This document shows, in pieces, positions 34,387 through 44,522 of a stretch of DNA of 64,000 bases. Every line of letters starts with the position of its first letter. Within the stretch, counting starts at the first letter, position 1. The position numbers and the translations under genes are program-made. The notes under the pieces are model-generated. The model had not been told where the DNA came from. It saw nothing but the letters and a program-made list of their open reading frames with translations, and did not search any database. This DNA comes from Aldrovandia affinis (Eukaryota; Chordata; Actinopteri; Notacanthiformes; Halosauridae): assembly GCA_029706075.1 (NCBI GenBank), contig JAINUG010000179.1:1758501-1822500 (forward strand), read 5' to 3'.

Positions 34387-35150
34387 TCATAGAGAGGAAA
34401 GACCAGCCAATTTTTTAATACAGCTCACAATGGTGTTTCGGAAGGGGTCACCAGTAATGAACCTGACAACCTTGGATAAATCTATAAAAAGAGCAGCACA
34501 ATACTGCTTTTTCTCAAGAGCACAAACAACATCATTCACATAAAGTGATGGTACTGTGACCACACCTAAAACCAGACTACAGTATTTAAGATGTTTTCCC
34601 TCGCCAAAAAGGTTTGCAATTGGCAATTAATCTAGGATTCCAAAATTTTTGAAGGACAGGAAAGCTTTTTAAAATTAGATTAGATTAGATTAGATTATTA
34701 AAATCACCAGTATCCCCACCTTTGTGAAGAGGAGTAGCATGTGCTGCTTTCGGAACTTGAATCAATAGATAAATTAAACATGTTGGCAACAGGCTCTACA
34801 ATTATGTGAGCCGAGATTTGCAATAAAAATGGTTCCACTTGAACTGCACTAAGAGATGTCTTTTTTACATTAATACAGACCAAGGCATTAAATACATCCA
34901 TAGTATTAAATTATTAAAAACTAAAACGATTAGTTTCCCTAGTAGGTTAGGCACCTGGAGAAACAAGATATGTACAGTTCATGCCAACACCAGAACTGCT
35001 AATATCATTTATTCTATCAAAAAGGTGAGTTGAGGAAATACAATGACGATTAAAAGCATCACACGTTGCCCTCTTGTCACTCATGGGACCTGAATCTAAA
35101 ACCATTTCCTGCAGAAGACATGTAACATGTGTACGTTTAAGTGATTTTTT
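34387..35150 (-). pseudogene. non-LTR retrotransposon reverse transcriptase relic
   Basis: Minus-strand pieces: VTCLLQEMVLDSGPMSDKRA with FNRHCISSTHLFDR (about 35120-35010), SAHIIVEPVANMFNLSID (about 34815-34760), and VVCALEKKQYCAALFIDLSK (about 34545-34480), the last being RT motif A (F-IDLSK). The pieces are in different frames with stops, and the YADD block is not seen. Looks like a CR1/L2/Rex-type LINE; clade not fixed. Confidence 0.6.
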
Positions 35151-35164
35151 TTTTTTTTTTAACC

Positions 35165-35400
35165 CCTTTATGTTGATTTTAATACCTGTGCTGGGGTGAA
35201 TCTGCATTTGTTAGTGAAGCTACATTGCGCACAGGAGCCGCATTTATAGTTCCTCTCTCCATTTTTTTTCCAAGAAAGTGCCTGTGTTTTGTGGAGGAAA
35301 ATCATGTCTTTAAGATTACTCTGTCTCCAAAAAAACAATCTTGGAGGATCTTTAAAGGTCCTGAGGTATGGATCCATCTCAAAGAAGTGCCAAAGTTTTC
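35165..35400 (-). pseudogene. Penelope-like element C-terminal fragment
   Basis: ORF 35377-35168 reads FKDPPRLFFWRQSNLKDMI, then NYKCGSCAQCSFTNKCRFTP; a neighbouring frame continues GIKINIKGL. This order (proline-rich start, -NL-D, CGxCAQC, then a KI-VKG stretch before GIY-YIG) is what I know from fish Penelope-like proteins. It ends at an A-run (T15 at 35146-35160 on +) where the LINE relic begins. The GIY-YIG part itself is absent. Confidence 0.5.
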
Positions 35401-35647
35401 CTCATGATAACTCCCCACGTAGTGAACGGTGAATAGCTAGTGATACAAGATGCCGGTTGTGTGGGAGAGCTGCTGGTCGAAGTTACTTCACTAGGGCCAA
35501 TTGTACTCTCTGCCAATTGTCCTACTCTCCCTCTGTCTAGCTTGGTATAGCCAGTAATCTCTATATCCCCTTTAAACCTTTGTTGTAAAATGCATGGTTA
35601 AATAAACCATTTCAATACTTTTGAGTTTCATTCTTTAAATTCTTATA

Positions 35648-36166
35648 CATTTACATTTTACATTTTAAGCATTTAGCGGACGCTCTTATCCAGAGCGACT
35701 TACAATATGTGCATTAATACATGGTAGGAACAATCATAGTTCACGCAAGAGATCAGTGCAGTAATACAGTGATAGACATTGTTGTAGGCAGCTGCATACC
35801 ATACCTGTAACACTGGGAAGGAAAAGGTTAGTCATTTTTTATTAAATGTTTTATTTAAATGAGGAGTAAGCAGGGATACATATACAAGAAGTATTGAATA
35901 AGTAGGCAGTGGTGATGACAATTGGCTAGATGTACAGAATTCAGTGGTAGTGGAGTCTGAAAAGGTGGGTTTTGACTCTCTTGCGGAAGATCGCAAGTGA
36001 TTCCGCGGTCCTGACCGATTGCGGAAGGTCATTCCACCACCGAGGGGTCAGGACAGAGAAGAGGCGAGACCGTGAGGAGTGGCTGCCAGGCACCCGGAGG
36101 GATGGGACAGTCAGTTTGCCAGAGGAGGCGGAGCGGAGGGGTCTGGCCGGGGTGTAGGGTGTGATG
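35648..36166 (-). mobile_element. L2-type LINE 3' part, well preserved frame
   Basis: Minus strand from 36166 a single open frame reads VITPYTPARPLRSASSGKLT, then SRLFSVLTPRWWNDLPQSVR and ESLAIFRKRVKTHLF before the stop near 35945. The 3' UTR and CTCTGGATAAGAGCGTCCGC tail match those at 12208 and 20310. 5'-truncated inside the last coding segment; no target duplication found. Confidence 0.85.
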
Positions 36167-36611
36167 ACTTTTGTGCTACTTCGAGCACCTTTTCCTAAGA
36201 CCTTTTTGGTGTGAGTATATTCACAAAGTCAAGGACAAATGTTGATTGAATCCAGGTGATTGAATTCTTGAATGGAATTTCTACTGTATTTTCTCTGTCA
36301 TCTCATGTTCCCTACTCTGTTGCACTGGAACCAAGTTTGATTCAAGTGGTCCCCTCAAAGATGCTACAGAAAGTCTACATAAATGTCCATCCCACTACGT
36401 AATGGCATCTTCACTTCATTTCCTCTTGCAAGATGTCCACAAGTGGGCCTCATTTTCCGAGAACACTTGTGGGACTAAGAATGAAACTAAGAAAGGAATG
36501 AAATTGAACATTTAATAATCCCATTTGCGGCATTGACTTTCTCAGCCTGTGAGCGGCTGATGCTACAGATGAAAGATGAAAAATCTGAGGCTCATCTGAT
36601 TGTGGGGCCGA

Positions 36612-36640
36612 TTTATCAAAAAAACACGAAAAACACGAAA
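36612..36640. repeat. single Harbinger-like tip
   Basis: TGGGGCCGATTTATCAAAAA followed by three AACACGAAA units resembles the tips at 11291 and 24767. No inverse partner was found within the following kilobase, so this may be a truncated MITE or chance. Confidence 0.3.
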
Positions 36641-36967
36641 ACACGAAAACCTGGTAGCTAATTTGACTTTGCTGCGCATGAGAAATGCCTGATGAGGCAG
36701 GGCACCAGACGAGTTTGCAGCTGTTTCAGAGTGGCGGTGACGCGGGCATGCATCCGCATAAATTAGCGCTTGCGTCTCCTCCTTTTAAAGCCGTGCGCTA
36801 ATGATGTTGACTGTCCTCTGCAATGTTTGACATACTTTCCGTCGGCAGAAACTGAGGCAGGAACCAATCACAGTAATAATATGCGCAGCAATTAAGGCTC
36901 TATTAAAGCGATGGAGCTTGAGGTGGTTTTGATGTAACAACCGCATGTTTTTCCATCCCCCATCCAG

Positions 36968-37083
36968 TGCCGTCTGGATCCCCAGAGAATGTGACGGCGG
37001 AGGCAGTGAGCTCCACAAGGATCCTCATCACCTGGGGGCCTGTGCCAGAGCAGGAACAAAACGGACACATCCTGGGATACAAG
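36968..37083 (+). CDS. sdk2: sdk2 exon 11: FN3-7, first half
   Basis: Encodes (V)PSGSPENVTAEAVSSTRIL and ITWGPVPEQEQNGHILGYK. VPS--PENV-AEAVSST-IL--W and VPEQ-QNG-ILGYK match SDK2. NVT is a glycosylation sequon. Acceptor CCATCCAG, donor AAG|GTACTG. Starts phase 1, ends phase 0. Confidence 0.96.
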
Positions 37084-38373
37084 GTACTGGATTGTGGATA
37101 CTGCCTACCTGTTTTCTGTTTTTTTATACCCAATCGCTGGCTTTTTTTCATTTCAACTGCTGTGTTCCGGTATTAACAGCTGCAGATTAAGGCGTTTTAC
37201 GCACAGCCAATAATTTTCTCGTAATATTCCTTAGCTGGCTGAACTGTGGCAGCTTCAAGGGCGTTCTTCTGAGGCTGCCAGCTGGCATCAATCCCTGACA
37301 GTGCCAGTAGTGACTGTAATCGGGTACCCGTGCCAGCTGCGCAAGAAGCGCGCTCCTCCGGTGCAATGGCTGCAAAGCTCAGCTAGCAGACTGTGTAGTG
37401 GAAGCATTGTTTCACAGAAACAAACAACCACGGTCGAGACCACGCATCTCTTCAGTGAGCCACAGGCTTTCTGTACATGGAAAGAAAGTAAAAGCCTGAA
37501 AAACATGTCCAATTTTTTTCAGCTTCCCCTTGAATTTGTTCCAGTTAACAATAAACAGACTATCATATTCTAGACTGCAGCCTGAGACAACCTTGTCAAT
37601 CCTCGGCTTCATAAGTGAGGTGGAAATTGTTCTTACTATATCTAGCTAAGTGAAGATGGTGAAGATGATGAAACATTATGTAACAGTTGACATTCAGGTT
37701 TTCTTTCCCCCCAAAATATTTTTTTATAGCATCCCAGTCAAGATGTGTCAAAGTCGATTTAAAAATTATAGAGTGCGTACCCTTTTAGAATTTTGCAGCT
37801 TTCTAAATGCATTCATTACAATTTAATACCTTGTGCCTGTGGGAAAGCAATGGTTTCATGAGACGAGAGGTGTGAAGCCAGATGCTCATCTTAGCTCCTC
37901 CATTTTTATCTCAAAATGGATAAATCCTGTCTGTTTCCTTAATTAAAGGAAATAGAGGCATATCATTTATTTAAAACTGTCAGTTATATTTATGAAACAG
38001 GACCTTGTTTGTATCTATGTATGTATCTAATTCAGCCATATATATGTGAATAGCATTCATTCACATTTTGGGGAAATTTGTGCATTTTTTTTTTTACAGC
38101 CATAGATTATATAATTGTGCTTTACCCAATGAGTTAAAAAATATCACAAAGTAATTGAATTTTCAGAGCATAGTATTTTGGGTTGTGACCTAGTGCTTTA
38201 ATGATTAAATTGGTAATAAAAGTGTTTAATTTTAAATAACATGATAGCAAATATGATTGTGTCCTTGTGCATGTGTGTGTGTGTGTATGTGGGTGTATGT
38301 CTACGTGCCTGCATGGGTGTGTGCATGTGAGCACGCATTTGTGTGTTTATGCGTGTATGTGGGGGTATTCATA

Positions 38374-38404
<31 letters not shown>

Positions 38405-38406
38405 AG
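37084..38406. other. intron, window exons 11-12
   Basis: 1.3 kb with no assignable element until the TG-rich tract at 38267-38404, which runs directly into the acceptor AG of exon 12. Confidence 0.75.
38267..38404 (+). repeat. TG-rich microsatellite reaching the exon 12 acceptor
   Basis: Degenerate TG/TATG sequence ending in an uninterrupted (TG)n run of about 24 bases (about 38380-38404), immediately followed by AG at 38405-38406. It occupies the place where a pyrimidine tract normally sits. Confidence 0.93.
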
Positions 38407-38596
38407 GTGCTGTACAAAGAGAAGGACTCAGACTCTGAGCCCCAGATACACCTGGTGAAAGGGAACCTAACACAGTCTGTGCTACTGCGAAACCTGCGCA
38501 AGTACGTCCTGTACCAGATCCAGGTTCTGGCCTTCACCCGCATTGGAGACGGAGCGCCCAGTAGCCCTCCCGTACTGGAGAGGTCTAAGGACGACG
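38407..38596 (+). CDS. sdk2: sdk2 exon 12: FN3-7, second half
   Basis: Encodes [20 protein letters not shown] through [21 protein letters not shown]. The block [17 protein letters not shown] is the conserved sidekick F-G region; NLT is a glycosylation sequon. KEKDSDS is closer to SDK1 as I recall it, while the neighbours favour SDK2. Starts phase 0 after GTGTGTAG; ends phase 1 at GACG|GTATGT. A Tc1 fragment begins about 44 bases downstream. Confidence 0.96.
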
Positions 38597-38640
38597 GTAT
38601 GTCAGCTCCTGTCATATCATTTCTTCTCATTGAGTTTTAA

Positions 38641-39240
38641 CAATGGATTTCTTTTTGCCACCCTCCCATAAACCACAGATTTGTGAAGCGCCTGGGCTAT
38701 TGTCCATGGACAGCTGTCAGAGTTGCCATAGGCCTCTTGGTGGCCTCCCTAGCAAGTGCCATTCTCGCACGGATACTCCGTTTTGGCGGACAGTCTGTTC
38801 TAGGCAAATTCACAGTTGTGCCATATTCTCTCCATTTCTTTATGGTGGACTTAGCGGTGCTCCGGAGGATATTCAAAGTCTTTGAAGTCTTCTTATATCT
38901 TTCCCCTTTTCTCGGATTTGCTTTGAAAGTTATTTGGTCTTCATGATGAAGCTCTCATTTGGAAATGCACTAACTAACTGTGCGTCCTCTTACAGACAGG
39001 TGTATTTAATTTGAAATCATTTGAAACACCTTAATCGTACACAGGTGGACTCCAATCAACTAATTATGTGACCTCTGAAGACAATTTATTTAGTTTATTT
39101 AGATTTGTCTTCGAAAAAGGGGTGAATACTTAAGCAATCAATTATTGTGTGTTTTTTCATTATAATTCATTAACAAAAAGAGTTGTTTTTTATTTGACAT
39201 TATAGGGTATTTTGTGTTGATCAGTGGCAAGGTTTCCTGT
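38641..39240 (-). mobile_element. Tc1-like element fragment, same family as 48619-49580
   Basis: Shares CTTTTTGCCACCCTCCCATA, TTCTAGGCAAATTCACAGTT, CATTTCTTTATGGTGGACTT and the terminal TTGTGTTGATCAGTGGCAAG with the copy at 48619, at roughly 85-90% by eye. The left inverted repeat is missing, and the right one breaks off near 39240. It contains an extra stretch (38684-38752) that the other copy lacks. Confidence 0.8.
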
Positions 39241-39559
39241 AGTGAGGGAAAACGTTAGAAAATAACAGATGTTCTTTTGAAGTTGTGGTGCGAAAAGCCT
39301 GGCCACTCCGAACTGCAGCGTCACACTGAGTTAATTAGTGTCTGCGTGTCCCTCTGTGGATCTTGCTCTAGCATTCCAACTTCCTTCCACACCTGTTATA
39401 TTACTAAGAACAGCTCTGCTGTTTTGCCTATAAATTCAATTAAATTCTCAATTGTAATTGACCAATCCATCGTGTAGAGCAAATAAAAATAATGAAATTA
39501 AACATTATGTACACATGGCTCAAACAATCTATTTAGCTCACTAGTTAGCTAGCTAACAG

Positions 39560-40925
39560 CCATACATGTAGTGCTGACAATACAGGTACAGTAATAATGC
39601 AGTGTACAGCTTTAATGATATTGTAGTGCTGCACAGGTGTAATATTGTAGTGTACAAGTTTAATGACACTTTAATCTGGTACAGGTATAATATTGTAGTG
39701 TACAGGTATGATGTAACTGTAATGTGGTACAGGCATAATATTGTAGTGTACAGGTTTAATGACACTGTAGTGCAGTATGGATATAATAGCAATATATTGT
39801 ACAGGTATAAAGATACTGTAGTGTTGTGCATATATAATGATACTATAGGAGTATACAGGTCTACTGGTACTGTAGTGATGTACAGGTAGGCCTATAATAT
39901 TGTAGTGTACAGGTATGATTATACTGTCATGCTGCACATAGGGCTGTGACAGTATGATATTTTCACGGTATGATAATCATACTACTCAATATCACGGTTT
40001 TAGGTATATCACAGTTTCAGTTTTTAAGATTTAAAAAAATTATTACACAAAGTTTACAACTTGATCTGTTTATCATATGGCTCTTTGCAGATTTATATAC
40101 AATTTTACTTGAAAAATAAAACAAAAGATGCAACTGAATATTGTTCAGTTCTTGTAATTGTATGTTTAAATCAATTTAAATCATTCACTTAGCAGCGAAT
40201 TAATCAACATTTTGTATTATCACGTTATCAGCTTTATGGATCTAGTACTATATTTAGCTACTCACTTTTTCCATTGCGGCATAACATGAAGGATGATGCT
40301 CATGCAGGTGAAATGCAAGGTTTGACTTGTTCCCTCCTCTGGCCATTACATGTTTCCCACATTTTCTACAGATGGGAGATCTGTTCTCAACAATAACACC
40401 ATCTTTTTTTCTGAATCAAAAGTGAGTCCACACGGATGAACGAGTTTGCTTTTTTGGGGGATATAATTAGTCAGATGCCTCGGCATCGGAATCAGCGTCG
40501 AACATCGCATGCTGTGTAGCTACCTACCAGAGTTGGGAAATGCGAGGGATCCGTCTGCGCAATCTCATTGTAAACAAAACAAAATGCAAGAACAGCCAAA
40601 TAGGTAGTGGGATTACATGACATTAGCAGACACCCCAGGTCCAGTATTATATTATTTAATATTGGTTATTTAGACATTTTAGTAGGGTAACCATTGAAAT
40701 ATTTTTTCCCCTGCATGAATATAGCTTTTGCCATGTGATTTACTGTCACAGTATTACGTTAAGTTTATGATAGTACTATTCAATATTTTAATATTGTGGT
40801 ATACTGTCATACCGGTATACCGTCACACCCCTAGCTGCACAGGTATAATATTGTGGTGTACAGGTATGATGATACTGTAGTGCTGTACAGGTATAATATG
40901 ATAGTGTACAGGTATAATGATAATT
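39560..40925 (+). repeat. 48-bp dimeric minisatellite split by a hAT element
   Basis: Half-units such as GGTACAGGTATAATATTGTA(GT) (22 bases) and GTACAGGTATGATGTAACTG(TAATGT) (26 bases) alternate, giving a 48-base higher-order unit best seen at 39680-39775. The array stops at 39938 and resumes at 40834. Open frames on both strands across it are by-products. Confidence 0.85.
39939..40833 (-). mobile_element. hAT transposon remnant with BED zinc finger
   Basis: Tips TAGGGCTGTGACAGTATGAT and, inverted at the right, TAGGGGTGTGACGGTATACC. Flanked by a perfect 8-bp duplication GCTGCACA (39931-39938 and 40834-40841), the hAT hallmark. On the minus strand near 40386-40270 it encodes CRKCGKHVMARGGNKSNLAF followed by HLHEHH, a BED-type zinc finger of a ZBED-like hAT transposase. 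The catalytic part is deleted. Inserted into the minisatellite. Confidence 0.9.
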
Positions 40926-43363
40926 TACTTTTATTTTTTCACAAATGTTCTCAGCAAATATTTGTCATGCTTTGATTAGCATGTTAGCATTATCTACTGC
41001 TACTGCCACTTTCAGTTCTATGACTGAAGTACTTATACTTACTGGAATTAATAATATATTATTTTAAATATACCAAAGCAAACCTATCTATATTTAAATA
41101 ATTGAATTTCAATGAATTTCCTGAATTGAAATGGAATTCACACCAATGCTTGTGAGCCCCCCACCTCAATAAAAAGAGCTAACATTTGACACCGTTAACC
41201 CAACTACAGTCTGAAATGCAGCAGCTTTTTAACACACTTACAATAATCACATTATTACCAATGATGTGTAAAGCATACATTTTTTTAGGGTGGGTAAAAG
41301 GCATCCAGTTTGGTTCCATTTGAATGAAACTCAGTGAAAGCGTTTCATTTGTACGTGCCAGACATTTCACATTTAGCCTTGGAAGGACTTTTCCAGGGTA
41401 TAATTTTCCATTTAACCTTCAATTATTTTCAAGCTCCAATTTGACATGGGTCTTAAATAGTAATTAGAAGGTGAATTAGCTGGATTTACCTTTTTCATTT
41501 GAATTTAATTTAGGGCTATCCTATTCCCTCAGTTGCTAATATTCAATATGACTATATAGTCAATATTCTGATTCAATCCCACAGTATTCAGTAACATTTT
41601 GAACATTTATGAGATGCCATGTGCTCAAGGTTTTTGTGTGTACGCGATGTTTTATCATGCACTTTAATTTTCAAACATTCACAAAAAAGGGATTTCTTGG
41701 TTGCCAGAGCAGAGCCTCCATTTCTAATTATCACCAAGAAATTAACCACTGTGATTAAATATCTTAACAGGCCTTCATTTCTTTGCATCAGCAAGGTTCA
41801 TAGCAGAATGGAAATTCATCAGCGTTTGTTAAATTCATTAAGGATTCGCATTTCAGAAGGGTAAGCAGAAAATTGGCAATATTGGCAAAGTGTGAGATTC
41901 TAAGTAGGCCCTGTAATTATGCCTTTTAATAAAGGAGTACGCAAGCAGAAGAAAAAAAAAACGCTTATTGATCAGGGGAGCTGATGTTTGCCACTGAAGC
42001 CAACGTAATGTCATTTTCTGTTAGTAGTACTGACTCAGGAGCACATGCAGAAAGCGTTGAGACGAGACTTGAGATCTGAGCTTGAATAATGAGCGTGAGT
42101 GCGTGCAGGCGCGGGTGGGGTGTCCTGTTGGTCCTGGGACATCCCCGCTTGCATCCACGCAGCGATGCTTTGATCTCGTTTTTGACAGCTTGCTGAGAGC
42201 CCCCTGCTGGATGCCCCCCACCGAGCAGCGTGTAAAGACACGACCAGAGAGCATATCGCTCAGGTATTAACATCAACAGCTGATTTGAATGTAACTGACG
42301 GAGGAACGCGGCGCCTGGGGCCACGGTGCACTTTCAAAACAAGGGATGGACACATTGCCATTCAAAGAGCGTGCTCTGATTAGCGCAGGTTCAGTACAAT
42401 ATCGTGCACGAATGGACCCTAATAAAAACAGGGAGGGGATTTTCGGAGAGTGTGTTTCCGAACATGGCTATCTGTGACACCTAGTAGCACGCCCTGTGCA
42501 GCCCATGCCAAGGCCATTTAAAGATTTTCTGTCACAAAGCATGCACATCGCATACACGTCCAAACATAGAGTTAGGAACACGGCGGAGAAACTTACGAGG
42601 GGAATAAGGGCTACATGTTCATCTTGCACTCCCTTGATTCGTTTTATTTGCACCAGCAGGGACAACATTTCGGTCACAGAAATGGTCGGAGCCAGGACCT
42701 TCTCGCAGGAGACCTAACTAAGCAGCCTTGCATCGATCAGTGCCTTACAAAAGCCTTACTAAGAGGTAAAGCCAGTCCACGAGGCGAGCAGTGGTCAGGA
42801 TGAAAGGACGGCAGATGGATCCCAGGCATGATTAGTCTGCTTTACACATGGCTGCACCTGCTGCTGAGGCCCACTGAGCAAAGCAGGAATCATGCCAACA
42901 CAGGGGGTAAACAAGGTATCCGAAATGGGATTCCCTCTTACCCTCTGTAGCTGTGATGTAGCAGGGGACACATTAGGAGATTCTGTGCCCATGATGGCAG
43001 GCAGCGCCACTCCTGAAGCAATAAGGGAGGACGGGAGGGAGAGGGGGGATGATGGGATGGCTGCTGGTCACCTCTCACTTTCACAGCTTCCCGTCTCATC
43101 TGTGGTGAGACTTTGTTTGCCCAGAGGGAGGTGCCCCATCCAACAAGTCCTGCATCCCTCCACCTGTCTCCGATTCCACCTTGCCCAAGTTCCCCTGGGC
43201 GAGATATACAGCGGGTTTGTGTATGTCTGAGACCTCTTTGTCGCCATGGGGATGGGAGTGTCTGGCCAATTACAGGGCTGTAATGGAGCCAGAAGGCTTG
43301 GTGGCAGTGAAGGGACGAGTTGGCAGAGGTGGTATATGTATATGTGTGCATATGTGCGTGAAT

Positions 43364-43384
43364 GTGTGTGTGTGTGTGTGTGTG
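43364..43384 (+). repeat. (TG)n microsatellite
   Basis: Uninterrupted TG run preceded by TATGTATATGTG-type sequence from about 43330. Confidence 0.9.
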
Positions 43385-43708
43385 AGTCTGGCTTTTAGCA
43401 GTCTGCCATAGCCTGTAAGACCCTGGTCTCCCTAAGACATGGCATTTTTGGGAGTGGGAGTCAGCTCCCACTTCCTCTTATTAAATATATCCCGTTTGCT
43501 CAAGTGCGGGAAGAACATGTAATCTGAGGTCATCACCTAAGGAAACATTCTCCCATGGTGGCAACTGACCTCCCAATGACCCATCCTGGGAGTCCCCAAT
43601 CAGACCCAGTCTGGGCTCAATGGGGGGGTGGCACAGCCAACCATGTGTCACTCAGTGTAGCCATGCCCAAGAATAAGAGATCAGAGAGAATTGTGGCACT
43701 GTAATAGA

Positions 43709-43929
43709 CATGGCGGCACGGTGGTGCAGTGGCACTGTAATAGGTTCGAATCCACATGTTTAATGAGTTTTAAAACTGAATACCTTTAATAACAGTGCAT
43801 CATAGTGGTTAAGAATTATAAGCGGCTTAGACAATGGATGGATGGATGGATGGATGTAATAGACATGTTTAATGAGTTTTAAAACTGAATACCTTTAATA
43901 ACAGTGTATCCAGCTAAGAATTATAAAAT
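43709..43929. repeat. SINE head relic and local direct duplication
   Basis: GGCGGCACGGTGGTGCAGTG (43711 on) followed closely by GGTTCGAATCC is a shortened SINE head with A- and B-box-like sequence. The segment CATGTTTAATGAGTTTTAAA + ACTGAATACCTTTAATAACA occurs twice (from about 43756 and 43864), separated by a GGAT run (43836-43856). Confidence 0.6.
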
Positions 43930-44112
43930 GTAAATAATGTATAAAAAAGTATAAATTATGTAAGGGAATCTCATCAGAAAATAAATAATGCAATGAAATC
44001 TAGCCAGTGAGCAGCACAGACAGGGACTTTAATATTACTTATATATAATATATTTATATTTAATATACTTTTATATTAATGTGCCTACTATTTGCTTCAA
44101 ATCTATTTAACT

Positions 44113-44509
44113 GGGGGCAGCAGATAGCGTAGCGGTCTAACGCACCGTATTTTGTCTGGTCCGATACTGTGTGTGCTACCTGTCAGGGATGCGGTTCGAA
44201 ACCTGCGTGTCTACCAGACCGGCCCTGGTCATTTGCCCCGATTGGGGGCAGCATTTGGCTGTCCGCCCCAGGGGGAGGGGGAACGGTGAGCCGAGTCCAC
44301 TGTGACGCACGTAAGGAGTCTCCAGAGCATGGGTGGGTGAATTCAGTCTTGAAGGAAGCAGAGTTTGCTGCCCTCTGAGAATGAACTTGCCTTGTAGAGA
44401 TGAGCAGCGGACTGGTCTAGGGAGGGTAAATCGAAATAAATAGAGGGTGTAATTGGTTACCAAATTGAGAGAAAAATGGGAAAGAAATCGGAAACAAATA
44501 AAAAAAATA
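44113..44509 (+). mobile_element. long tRNA-like SINE
   Basis: Starts GGGGGCAGCAGATAGCGTAG, with A-box-like TAGCGTAGCGGTC and B-box GGTTCGAAACC (44193-44203). The 3' part ends TTGGTTACCAAATTGAGAGA + AAAATGGG, then an A-rich tail. This is the same LINE-derived tail as the shorter SINEs at 2800 and 30387, but with a different head and body. Its end is 13 bases from the Tc1/mariner element. Confidence 0.75.
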
Positions 44510-44522
44510 TATACTGTATGTA

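Larger units (their letters stand above)
29051..36967. other. intron, window exons 10-11
   Basis: 7.9 kb, the most retroelement-rich intron. A CA run lies at 29076-29106 and a CT-rich tract at 29385-29465. SINE 30387-30615, Gypsy remnant 30625-33937, LINE relic 34387-35150, Penelope-like fragment 35165-35400, L2 copy 35648-36166 and a Harbinger-like tip at 36612. An (ATTAG)n run lies at 34675-34698. The part 29530-30380 shows nothing assignable. Confidence 0.75.

Noticed and set aside
42938-43471. 177-codon minus-strand ORF
   Set aside because: Low-complexity (His/Thr from a TG run) and no recognisable domain.
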